This document shows positions 21,354-29,068 of a DNA stretch of 64,000 nucleotides, piece after piece; positions within the stretch are counted from its first letter, which is position 1; each line of letters starts with the position of its first letter. A program made the translations under genes and the position numbers. Source of the stretch: Brachybacterium sp. EE-P12 (GTDB lineage Bacteria > Actinomycetota > Actinomycetes > Actinomycetales > Dermabacteraceae); contig NZ_QXCP01000005.1 in the NCBI RefSeq assembly GCF_003711805.1, positions 310,001 to 374,000 on the forward strand, in the 5' to 3' direction. The notes under the pieces are model-generated. The model was not told the origin of the DNA. It saw only the letters and a program-made list of their open reading frames with translations, and made no database searches.

Positions 21354-21788
21354 TCAGAAGGAGACGACGGCGGTGCCCGCGGCGGCGTCGTGCAGGGGCT
21401 GGCCGTCCCGGTTCCAGACCACCGCCGGGAGCACCAGGAGCATCAGCGCGGTGCGCACCGCGGCGCGCAGCAGCATGGGGCTGCGCCCGCTGACCGACAG
21501 CACCCGCACGCGCAGCACGAACTGACCGGGCGTCGCCCCGAAAAGCGTCAGGAACAGCACGTTCAGCACTGCGAAGAGCACCAGGTCCGCCAGCGGCTGC
21601 CCGCCCAGCAGCAGCCCGGACAGCACCACGCACAGCACCCAGTCGATGAGCAGCGAGAGCGGGCGGCGCCAGAACGGGGCGACCGCTCCGCTGCCCTCGG
21701 CGGGCAGCCCCAGAGCGGAGCCCTTGATGTAGTCGGCCTCTCCCGGCGGGCCCTCCATCCAGGAGCCGAGGTCCTTGCGATCGATCAC
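21354..21788 (-). CDS. RDD family membrane protein
   Basis: 144 residues with three to four membrane spans. The RDD signature is in PFWRRPLSLLIDWVLC, with the typical Arg and Asp pair, and the later part has TPGQFVLRVRVL and WNRDGQPLHDAAAGT, common in this family. A short cytoplasmic N-terminus reads MIDRKDLGSWMEGPP. RDD proteins are poorly defined membrane proteins, some linked to ion exchange. It is divergent from glnA, an arrangement conserved in related actinobacteria. Confidence 0.88.
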   Translation of the reverse strand: MIDRKDLGSWMEGPPGEADYIKGSALGLPAEGSGAVAPFWRRPLSLLIDWVLCVVLSGLLLGGQPLADLVLFAVLNVLFLTLFGATPGQFVLRVRVLSVSGRSPMLLRAAVRTALMLLVLPAVVWNRDGQPLHDAAAGTAVVSF

Positions 21789-21965
21789 GGCAGGAGCCTA
21801 CGCGGGCGTGCTGGGAACCCTCGGCCCCGGCCGTCGGGTCGGCGCCGCCGCCCTTAAGCTTGACCTCACCCGAGTCCGGGCTCGAGGCGGTGCTGCGGCT
21901 CCGACGAGGTCCGGGCCTCGGGCGAGACAGCACTTAACGCGCCGCACGGCGCGGATGGAGGAGAC

Positions 21966-23396
21966 GTGTTCAACAATCCCAGCGAGGTCACGAAGTACAT
22001 CGAGGAGGAGGGTGTCGAGTTCATCGACATCCGGTTCTGCGATCTCCCCGGCATCATGCAGCACTTCAACATCCCCGCGAGCACCTTCGACGAGGACGCC
22101 ATCGCGACGGGCCAGCTCTTCGACGGCTCCTCGATCCGCGGCTTCCAGGCGATCCACGAGTCCGACATGAAGCTCGTGCCCGACCTCGAGACCGCCTACC
22201 TCGATCCCTTCCGCGAGCGGAAGACCCTCATCATCAACTTCTCGATCGTGGATCCGTTCACGGACGAGCCCTACTCCCGTGACCCGCGCACCGTCGCCTC
22301 GAAGGCCGAGGAGTACCTGAAGTCGACCGGCATCGCCGACACCGCGCTCTTCGCCGCCGAGGCGGAGTTCTACATCTTCGACGACGTCCGGTTCAAGACG
22401 GGCGTGAACAGCGGCTTCTACCAGATCGACTCGGACGAGGCGGTGTGGAACACCGACCGTGACGAGTCCGAGTACGGCGGCAACCAGGGCTACAAGACCC
22501 GTCTGAAGGGCGGCTACTTCCCCGTCCCGCCGAACGACCAGATGGCCGATCTGCGCGACGAGATCTGCGCCGTGCTCGAGGAGACCGGCCTGCAGGTCGA
22601 GCGCGCCCACCACGAGGTCGGCACCGCGGGCCAGCAGGAGATCAACTACCGCTTCAACACGCTGCTGCAGGCGGCCGACGACGTCATGAAGTTCAAGTAC
22701 GTCGTGAAGAACACCGTGTGGGACGCGGGCAAGACCGCGACCTTCATGCCCAAGCCCCTGTTCGGCGACAACGGCTCGGGCATGCACACCCACCAGTCGC
22801 TGTGGAAGGACGGAGAGCCGCTGTTCTTCGACGAGCGCGGCTACGGAGGCCTCTCGGACGTCGCCCGCTGGTACATCGGCGGCATCATCGAGCACTCCCC
22901 CTCGCTCACCGCGTTCACGAACCCGACGGTGAACTCCTTCAAGCGCCTGGTGCCCGGCTTCGAGGCGCCGGTGAACATGGTCTACTCGGCCCGCAACCGC
23001 TCCGCCGCGATCCGCATCCCGGTCACGGGCTCCTCCCCGAAGGCCAAGCGCGTCGAGTTCCGCGCCCCGGACCCCTCGGCGAACCCGTATCTCGCCTTCG
23101 CCGCGCAGCTCATGGCCGGCATCGACGGCATCCGCAACCGGATCGAGCCGCCGGAGCCGATCGACAAGGACCTCTACGAGCTCCCCCCGGAGGAGCACGC
23201 GCAGATCCGCCAGCTGCCCGAGTCCCTCGGCGCCGCGCTGGACGCCCTCGAGGCCGATCACCACTACCTCACCGAGGGCGACGTGTTCCCCGAGGACCTC
23301 ATCTCCACCTGGATCGAGCTCAAGCGCACCACGGAGATCGATCCGTTCCGCTTCCGCCCGCACCCCCACGAGTTCGAGCTGTACTACGACATCTGA
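21966..23396 (+). CDS. glnA: Glutamine synthetase type I
   Basis: 476 residues. The beta-grasp N-terminus has [12 protein letters not shown], and the catalytic barrel has the ATP/metal motifs [11 protein letters not shown], the [12 protein letters not shown] signature, [12 protein letters not shown] and [25 protein letters not shown] near residue 403 holds the tyrosine that GlnE adenylylates in this subclass. It makes glutamine from glutamate and ammonia and is the main nitrogen-assimilation enzyme. The GTG start has GGAGGAG upstream. The glnE gene is 6 kb away on the other strand. Confidence 0.98.
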   Translation: MFNNPSEVTKYIEEEGVEFIDIRFCDLPGIMQHFNIPASTFDEDAIATGQLFDGSSIRGFQAIHESDMKLVPDLETAYLDPFRERKTLIINFSIVDPFTDEPYSRDPRTVASKAEEYLKSTGIADTALFAAEAEFYIFDDVRFKTGVNSGFYQIDSDEAVWNTDRDESEYGGNQGYKTRLKGGYFPVPPNDQMADLRDEICAVLEETGLQVERAHHEVGTAGQQEINYRFNTLLQAADDVMKFKYVVKNTVWDAGKTATFMPKPLFGDNGSGMHTHQSLWKDGEPLFFDERGYGGLSDVARWYIGGIIEHSPSLTAFTNPTVNSFKRLVPGFEAPVNMVYSARNRSAAIRIPVTGSSPKAKRVEFRAPDPSANPYLAFAAQLMAGIDGIRNRIEPPEPIDKDLYELPPEEHAQIRQLPESLGAALDALEADHHYLTEGDVFPEDLISTWIELKRTTEIDPFRFRPHPHEFELYYDI

Positions 23397-23510
23397 GCAG
23401 AACCGATCCGCCGCTGAGGGGTCACGGCGGCGCGGGACGTCGCACCTGCCCTGGGCTCGCTGAGGACCTCCGGCGGATCCGGGCTGCGCCGCAGCGGCTC
23501 CGACCTCGAG

Positions 23511-23545
23511 CGGCCCGTCCCTCCCTTCTCGGGAGGGGCGGGCCG
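23511..23545 (+). terminator. Terminator after glnA
   Basis: CGGCCCGTCCCTCCC (23511-23525) pairs with GGGAGGGGCGGGCCG (23531-23545) around a short loop. It is in the 240-base spacer after glnA; apart from it, nothing else is recognised there. Confidence 0.75.
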
Positions 23546-23636
23546 TTCCGACGGGTCGGGGCACCGGAACGGCCAGGGCGTACCCTGGGCCCGTCCGCAG
23601 CCGTGCGGGCGGTGGGACTCGAGGGAGAGCGACGCC

Positions 23637-24197
23637 ATGCAGATCCTGCGGTACTCGATCAACGTCACGCTGGACGGCTGCTGCCATCACGAGGCAGGGC
23701 TGCCGCCGGATGAGGAGTCGATGCGCTTCTGGACCGAGCAGATCGCCGACGCCGACGCGCTGCTCTTCGGCCGGTTCACCTACGAGATGATGGAGTCGGC
23801 CTGGCGACGACCGGCCGACGGGAACTGGCCGGGCTGGATGAGCGCGGAGGACATCCCCTTCGCCGAGACCATCGACCGGGCACGCAAGCACGTCGTCTCC
23901 AGCACCCTCACCGCGGCGGACTGGAACGCGGAGCTGATCCGAGGAGATCTGGCACAGGAGGTCAGCGCTCTCAAGGAGCGGTCGGGCGGGCCGCTGCACG
24001 TCGGCGGGGTGACGCTCCCCCGGGCGCTCGCGGAACTGGGCCTGATCGACGAGTACGTTCTCCTGGTCCACCCTGTCCTCGCCGGTCACGGGCCGACGCT
24101 GATGGCCGGCCTGCACGAGAGGATCGGCCTCGAACTGGTGGACTCCCGATCGTTCCGCTCCGGGGCGATCGCAGTGCGATACCGCGCCGCACCGTGA
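23637..24197 (+). CDS. Dihydrofolate reductase family protein (RibD C-terminal type)
   Basis: 186 residues. The fold motifs include MQILRYSINVTLDG, DADALLFGRFTYEMM, and the nucleotide loop GGPLHVGGVTLPRAL followed by ELGLIDEYVLLVHPVLAGHGPTL. These match RibD-C/DHFR-like reductases that are often annotated only as dihydrofolate reductase family proteins. Probably an NADPH-dependent reductase in the cytoplasm; the substrate is unknown. Stand-alone gene with GAGGGAGAG upstream of the ATG. Confidence 0.88.
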   Translation: MQILRYSINVTLDGCCHHEAGLPPDEESMRFWTEQIADADALLFGRFTYEMMESAWRRPADGNWPGWMSAEDIPFAETIDRARKHVVSSTLTAADWNAELIRGDLAQEVSALKERSGGPLHVGGVTLPRALAELGLIDEYVLLVHPVLAGHGPTLMAGLHERIGLELVDSRSFRSGAIAVRYRAAP

Positions 24198-24266
24198 GAC
24201 CGCTCACCGCACCGCAGCGTACGCTCCGGCATCGATCCCGCTCGCCGCTGCTTGGCATGTGCCCTC

Positions 24267-24284
24267 CCGAGGGTGTGGACTGGG
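24267..24284 (+). repeat. 18-bp repeat, copy before the ferredoxin start
   Basis: CCGAGGGTGTGGACTGGG occurs here and again at 24334-24351 inside the next gene, 67 bases away. This copy contains TGGACT, six bases before the ATG, so it may also act as the -10 element of a leaderless transcript. Confidence 0.6.
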
Positions 24285-24287
24285 TCC

Positions 24288-24614
24288 ATGACCACCATCG
24301 AGATCACCGTCACCGACCGCGAGGGCGTCACGACCGAGGGTGTGGACTGGGACTCGGACGAGTCCCTCATGGAGTGCCTGGTGCGCAACGGCTACCCCAT
24401 CCTCGCCACCTGCGGCGGGAACGCCTCCTGCTCGACCTGCCACTCCTATCTCGACGAGGCCTCCTTCGAGACCGCCGGCGAGATCGACGAGGACGAGGCG
24501 GCGGTCCTGGACTCCCTCCTGGATGACGAGCGCGAGCCCACCTCCCGGCTCACCTGCCAGATCGCCTGGGACGAGGACCTGGCCGGCGCGAAGGTGCGGA
24601 TCGGCCCGTTCTGA
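24288..24614 (+). CDS. 2Fe-2S ferredoxin
   Basis: 108 residues. Plant-type 2Fe-2S ligands are present: CGGNASCSTCHSYLD and the distal cysteine in RLTCQIAW. The acidic composition and VRNGYPILATCGG lead-in match ferredoxins that serve oxygenases or cytochromes P450. The start ATG at 24288 is preferred over one 12 codons upstream because MTTIEITVTD matches the family N-terminus. No partner reductase or oxygenase lies nearby, so its electron partner is unknown. Confidence 0.92.
   Translation: MTTIEITVTDREGVTTEGVDWDSDESLMECLVRNGYPILATCGGNASCSTCHSYLDEASFETAGEIDEDEAAVLDSLLDDEREPTSRLTCQIAWDEDLAGAKVRIGPF
24334..24351 (+). repeat. 18-bp repeat, copy inside the ferredoxin gene
   Basis: Second perfect copy of the 18-bp repeat found at 24267-24284; here it codes for part of TEGVDWD. 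Confidence 0.6.
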
Positions 24615-24626
24615 GGGCCGTCCCGC

Positions 24627-26303
24627 TCACCCGGCGAGGAGATCCCGTCGCCGCAGGCCCAGCAGACCGACCACCATGAGCACCACGGCCGCGACCCCCA
24701 TGACCACCAGCGGCGCGACCTCGAGGTCCTCGCTCGGCAGCAGCGCGACATGGTCCAACGGGGAGAGGGCACGGGCCCAGTCGGGCAGCCGCAGCATGTC
24801 CCCGAGGAAGGTCACCAGCGCCGTGTACACGACCACCAGCCAGGCCAGACCCGTCGTGCGTGTGCTCAGACCGAGCAGCGCCAGGGCCAGCGCCCCCGTC
24901 ATCGCGATCGCGGGCAGGTAGGCGAGCGCGGCGAGCGTCATGTCCCCGATCCAGCTCGTGTCCTCCGTGGCCGTCCAGACCCCGAGCCCCACGCCGAGCC
25001 CGAGCAGCACCTGCATCACGGCGACTGCGGCGAAGGTGACCAGGAACCAGGCCAGGGCCAGGCCGGTGCGGGAGGTGCCGGCGATGAGCACGCCGGCGAG
25101 CCGGCCCTCGGCCTCCTCCGTCCTCAGGCGCAGCACCCCGGAGACGAGCAGGGCCAGGGGACCGATGGCGAGCATCATCAGCACGAAGGCGGAGAAGGAG
25201 CCGGTGAGGTCCTCGAGGACGATCGGCGCGTACTCCTCGACCGCCGGCATCTGGTCGATGACGTCGGTGAGCGAGGAGGCGAGCGAGCCGAACGCGATCG
25301 CGAACAGGAACAGGCCGATCCCCCAGGCGAGGATCATCGGGGTGAGCAGGCGCCGGGCGAGACCCCCGGGGCGCAGCAGATCCGCGCCGGCCCGGGCGTT
25401 CCCGGCCGAGGCGGGGCGCAGCCCCGCGCCGACGTCGCGGCGGCGGGAGAGCGCGCCGGCGAGCACCAGCAGCGCAGCCACCGCCCCGAGGGACACCAGC
25501 AGCGGCCACCAGCGCAGATCCACGTACAGGCGGGTCTGCTGCGCCCATGCGATCGGCGAGAGCCACGACAGCCAGGAGCCCTGGCGGTCCATCACGTCGC
25601 CGATCCCGCGGACCACCACCGCGAGCGCCAGGAGCCCCAGCGCCATCCCGGACGCCGAGCCGGCATGCTCGGTGACCTGTGCGGTCACCGCCGCGATCGC
25701 GGCGAACACCAGGCCGGTCAGCGCCGTGGCGAGTCCCATCGCCAGCGAGTCGGCCACCGGTCCACCGACGATCAGGGCGCCCCCGGCCACCGCGGCGCCC
25801 ACGGCGAGGTTCGCGATGGTGACGATGGTGAAGGCGGCGACGGAGGGGGCCAGGCGTCCGGTGGCCAGGGCACGGGTCATCTCGAGCCGCCCGGTCTCCT
25901 CCTCGGTGCGGGTGTGGCGCACGCTGAGCAGCACGGACATGATCGCGGCGGCCAGGAGCACGTAGAGCATCAGCTCGTTGGCGACCATCGCCCAGAAGGT
26001 GTACCGGTCGGTGGCGAAGAACGGGCCGGTCATCATCACCGCCGAGGGGTTGTCCAGGAGCATCGCCCGGGCGTCCAGCGCCTGCTGGTCCGGGTAGGCC
26101 TCCTCCATCGCGAGGATGGAGGCTGGGACCAGGGCCAGCAGGGCGAGGCTCCACACGATGATCGCCCGTCGGGACAGGCGCCCGTAGAGCCGGACGAGCG
26201 AGCCGGTCCCCGCGAGCGGGGAGGCGGTCTCGCGCTCCCGGCGGTGGGTCGGTGCGGCTGCGGCGCCGCGACCGGCGGGGCGGGCAGGGGCGGTGGTGTT
26301 CAT
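24627..26303 (-). CDS. ABC-2 type exporter permease (polyketide antibiotic exporter-like)
   Basis: 558 residues with about 12 membrane spans in two repeats. RHTRTEEETGRLEM and RLRTEEAEGRLAG, the equivalent loops of the two halves, are typical of the large actinobacterial permeases annotated as exporters of polyketide antibiotics. The ATG at 26303 overlaps the ATPase stop as ATGA. With the ATPase and TetR regulator it forms a three-gene efflux operon. The substrate is unknown. Confidence 0.88.
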   Translation of the reverse strand: MNTTAPARPAGRGAAAAPTHRRERETASPLAGTGSLVRLYGRLSRRAIIVWSLALLALVPASILAMEEAYPDQQALDARAMLLDNPSAVMMTGPFFATDRYTFWAMVANELMLYVLLAAAIMSVLLSVRHTRTEEETGRLEMTRALATGRLAPSVAAFTIVTIANLAVGAAVAGGALIVGGPVADSLAMGLATALTGLVFAAIAAVTAQVTEHAGSASGMALGLLALAVVVRGIGDVMDRQGSWLSWLSPIAWAQQTRLYVDLRWWPLLVSLGAVAALLVLAGALSRRRDVGAGLRPASAGNARAGADLLRPGGLARRLLTPMILAWGIGLFLFAIAFGSLASSLTDVIDQMPAVEEYAPIVLEDLTGSFSAFVLMMLAIGPLALLVSGVLRLRTEEAEGRLAGVLIAGTSRTGLALAWFLVTFAAVAVMQVLLGLGVGLGVWTATEDTSWIGDMTLAALAYLPAIAMTGALALALLGLSTRTTGLAWLVVVYTALVTFLGDMLRLPDWARALSPLDHVALLPSEDLEVAPLVVMGVAAVVLMVVGLLGLRRRDLLAG

Positions 26304-27232
26304 GACGTCTCCCCCTCGGCGGGCCCGGCCGGGACGAGCTCGTCGCCGTAGTGGCGCAGGAACAGGTCCTCGAGCGAGGGCGGGGTGATCGTGAGTCCGG
26401 TGGCATCCATCGCGGTGAGTCGCGGGAGCACCTCGTGGAGGGCGCTGTCGTCGATGTCGAAGTGCACGCGTCCGTGCTCGGCCACGAGGTCGTGCACCCC
26501 GTCGAGAGCTGCGAGCGGGGCCGGGTCGGCGTCGGTGCTCGCGGCGACGGTGGAGCGGGTGAGGTGGCGCAGCTCGGCCAGGGTCCCGGTCTCCACGTCC
26601 CTCCCCGCGCGGATGATGGTGACGGTGTCGCAGAGCTTCTCGACCTCGGCGAGGATGTGGCTCGAGAGCAGCACGGTGCGGCCGGCCTCGCGCAGGCGCG
26701 CGACCTCGTCGGTGAAGATCGCCTCCATCAGCGGGTCCAGGCCCGAGGTGGGCTCGTCCATGATGTACAGCTCGACATCGCGGGACAGCGCCGCGACCAG
26801 GGCGACCTTCTGCCGGTTGCCCTTGGAGTAGGTGCGGGCGCGCTTGGTGGGATCGAGCTCGAAGCGCTCGATGAGCTCGTCGCGGCGAGCCCGGTGCCGC
26901 TGCCCGCTCTCCCCGCGGGTGAGCACGTCGATCGCCTCGCCGCCGGTGAGGTTCGGCCACAGGTTCGTGTCCCCGGGGACGTAGGCGAGGCGTCGATGGA
27001 TCGGGACCGCCTCCCGCCAGGGATCCATGCCCAGCACCTTCGCGCTGCCGGAGGTCGCCCGCAGCAGTCCCAGCAGGATGCGGATGGTGGTGGACTTCCC
27101 GGCGCCGTTGGGGCCGAGGAAGCCGGTGACCTGACCGGTGGGAACCGTCAGGGTGAAGCCGTCCAGGGCACGGGTGGTGCCGAAGGTCTTCGTGAGGTCG
27201 CGGACGGTGATGGCCGCATCGGTCGGGGTCAT
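26300..27232 (-). CDS. ABC transporter ATP-binding protein
   Basis: 310 residues. Walker A GPNGAGKST, the signature region YSKGNRQKVALVAAL (a variant of LSGGQ, as in DrrA-like proteins), Walker B ELYIMDEPTSGLDP and the switch histidine in LLSSHILAEVEKL are all present. A C-terminal extension ends with LTITPPSLEDLFLRHYG. It powers the adjacent permease. Both ends overlap neighbours by four bases, so translation is coupled with TetR and the permease. Confidence 0.94.
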   Translation of the reverse strand: MTPTDAAITVRDLTKTFGTTRALDGFTLTVPTGQVTGFLGPNGAGKSTTIRILLGLLRATSGSAKVLGMDPWREAVPIHRRLAYVPGDTNLWPNLTGGEAIDVLTRGESGQRHRARRDELIERFELDPTKRARTYSKGNRQKVALVAALSRDVELYIMDEPTSGLDPLMEAIFTDEVARLREAGRTVLLSSHILAEVEKLCDTVTIIRAGRDVETGTLAELRHLTRSTVAASTDADPAPLAALDGVHDLVAEHGRVHFDIDDSALHEVLPRLTAMDATGLTITPPSLEDLFLRHYGDELVPAGPAEGETS

Positions 27233-27897
27233 GACGTGCTCCTGTCGGTGGGCGGGTCGGCGTCGGCGGGCGGATCGGTCACGGCGGCGGCGAGATAGGA
27301 GTCCAGCAGGCTCGAGTCGGTCAGCAGCGGCGTGGTGTACAGCTCCAGGAGCGGCAGCGTCAGCGAATCGGTGTATTCGCGCATCCAGCGCGAGAGGTCC
27401 TCGAGGTCCATCCGGTCATCCCGGCCGGGCAGCTGGAGCACGAGCGATCCGAGGGACATGTGTGCGAGCACCCGCACACGGGCCTCGGGGTCGCGGCTGG
27501 GGCTGAGCACCCCCGCTCGCACCCCGTCCTCGAAGTACTCCTTCGCATTGGCGATGAAGTCCTCGATGAGGCGTTCGGCGAGCGGTCCGCCGGCCTGGAG
27601 GCGGCGCAGCACGTACCCCACCACGGGCGCGTACTTCTCCGCGGCGGCGAGCTGGGCGAGGACCGTCCCCGCCCCGCCTGCGATGGCCGCCTGCTTCTGC
27701 TCCCGGGTGACCTCGAGGGACCGGCGGTCGCAGGCCTCGAGCAGTGCCTCGCGCGAGCCGAAGTGGTGGATGATCAGACCCGCGCTGATACCGGCGTCCT
27801 GGGCGACCGCACGCAGGGGAGCGCCCAGTCCGTCGGCCGCGAATCGACGCAGCGCGGCCTGGAGGATCCGCTCGTCGGCGGGCGCGGTCTCTGCCAT
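27229..27897 (-). CDS. TetR family transcriptional regulator
   Basis: 222 residues. The N-terminal helix-turn-helix reads ILQAALRRFAADGLGAPLRA and QDAGISAGLIIHHFGSREAL, the TetR DNA-binding pattern. The C-terminal part is an effector-binding helical domain ending in ELYTTPLLTDSSLLDSYL. It is the first gene of an operon with an ABC exporter and probably represses it, releasing when the exported compound binds. An inverted repeat just upstream is the likely operator. Confidence 0.93.
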   Translation of the reverse strand: MAETAPADERILQAALRRFAADGLGAPLRAVAQDAGISAGLIIHHFGSREALLEACDRRSLEVTREQKQAAIAGGAGTVLAQLAAAEKYAPVVGYVLRRLQAGGPLAERLIEDFIANAKEYFEDGVRAGVLSPSRDPEARVRVLAHMSLGSLVLQLPGRDDRMDLEDLSRWMREYTDSLTLPLLELYTTPLLTDSSLLDSYLAAAVTDPPADADPPTDRSTS

Positions 27898-27950
27898 CGG
27901 GACCTCCTCGGCCGTCGGGCTCGGACGCTCATGGCCGTGGAGCCCCGTAC

Positions 27951-27987
27951 TGAACTGACGTTCAACAGGCTATACGTCTGTTCAACA
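27951..27987. promoter_or_regulatory. Inverted-repeat operator of the TetR-ABC operon
   Basis: TGAAC-N4-GTTCA (27951-27964) is a perfect palindrome; AACAG-N9-CTGTT (27964-27982) overlaps it, and GTTCAAC occurs twice. It lies 54 bases before the TetR start and spans -35-like TTGAAC sequences on the minus strand. Autoregulation is inference. Confidence 0.55.
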
Positions 27988-28072
27988 CGGGGCAAGGGGG
28001 ACAGCCGGCCGCGTGCGGGAGCGCGCCGACCCCGAGGGGACCGGCGCGCGGCGGCAGGAGGTGGAGGGCAGC

Positions 28073-28990
28073 TCAGCCCAGCGCGTCCAACCCGCCCTTG
28101 GTGCGCAGCAGGGAGAGCACGAGACCCTTGGGGTCCGCAGCGGGCTCGAGCGCGCACTCGTCCGGCTGGAAGGACCAGGCGGCACGCAGGGAGCGGAACA
28201 CCTCGAACTCCTCGTCGCCGGTGCGCAGGGGGACGGCCTGGTAGCCGCCGGCCTCGGGGAGGTGGATGATGAACGCGCCGGTCAGCTCGGGCATCTCGCG
28301 CGTGGTGCCGTCCTCGTCCAGCAGCAGCTCCGCCCGGCAGACGGCCACGCCCTGCAGGGCGTAGTCGCCCCGCACCTTCTTCGAGGTCTTGATGTCGGCG
28401 CTGAGCAGGGTGTTGCCGATCCTGACGATCGCATCGGTGGTGCCGGCGTAGCCGACGGAGTGGTTCACCACGGTCTGCTCGACCTCGACGAACTCGGGCT
28501 GGAAGTCGTCCAGGAACCTGCCATAGCCGTCCAGGCGCACCTCTGCGCGGGCGACGAGGCCGCGGAGGTCCTTCTCGGTCGCGAAGGCGCCGTGCGCGGT
28601 GCGCATGCGCTCGATGATCCCGCCGAGATGGTCGGCGTCGGGGCGGGTGCCGCTGGTGCCCCAGTCCTCGCAGGCCGCATGGACGAGGGTGCCGAAGTCG
28701 GCGGCGGCCGCGGTGTGCTCGGTCGCGGCGGCGGCGATGCGCTTCTGCGTCCCCCAGCGGTCACGGGTCACGCGGGAGATCTCGGCGGCGGCACGGTCCG
28801 GATTGCGGTCCAGCCAGGCATACATCTCCAGCGCCCGCTTCGAGGCCATCGTCGCGTACCAGCCCTGCAGGAAGTCCTTGGACCGCATCCCCGCGACCGT
28901 GGTGATCGAGGGGTACATCAGCGGCCCCTCGGGCTCGAGGCGGTACATGCGACCGCGCGGGGTGTCGGCGCTCAGGGAGGGGGTGGTCAT
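28073..28990 (-). CDS. PD-(D/E)XK nuclease superfamily protein, stand-alone
   Basis: 305 residues. The pattern is that of RecB/Cas4-type nucleases: YPSITTVAG near the N-terminus, the motif I histidine in FGTLVHAACEDWG, the metal-binding aspartate in YAGTTDAIV, the DIK core in LLSADIKTSK, and the motif IV glutamine in DYALQGVAVCRAE. The catalytic D, D-x-K and Q are all present, so an active metal-dependent nuclease is plausible. There is no helicase domain and no Cas or RecB partner nearby. It lies between the ABC operon and glnE. Its role is unknown. Confidence 0.75.
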   Translation of the reverse strand: MTTPSLSADTPRGRMYRLEPEGPLMYPSITTVAGMRSKDFLQGWYATMASKRALEMYAWLDRNPDRAAAEISRVTRDRWGTQKRIAAAATEHTAAAADFGTLVHAACEDWGTSGTRPDADHLGGIIERMRTAHGAFATEKDLRGLVARAEVRLDGYGRFLDDFQPEFVEVEQTVVNHSVGYAGTTDAIVRIGNTLLSADIKTSKKVRGDYALQGVAVCRAELLLDEDGTTREMPELTGAFIIHLPEAGGYQAVPLRTGDEEFEVFRSLRAAWSFQPDECALEPAADPKGLVLSLLRTKGGLDALG

Positions 28991-29068
28991 GGATCCTCGG
29001 TGGTGGTGCGGCCGTCGCGGGGCGACGGAGGACGGACGGACCCACGGTACGCGCTCGGACCTCTCTCC

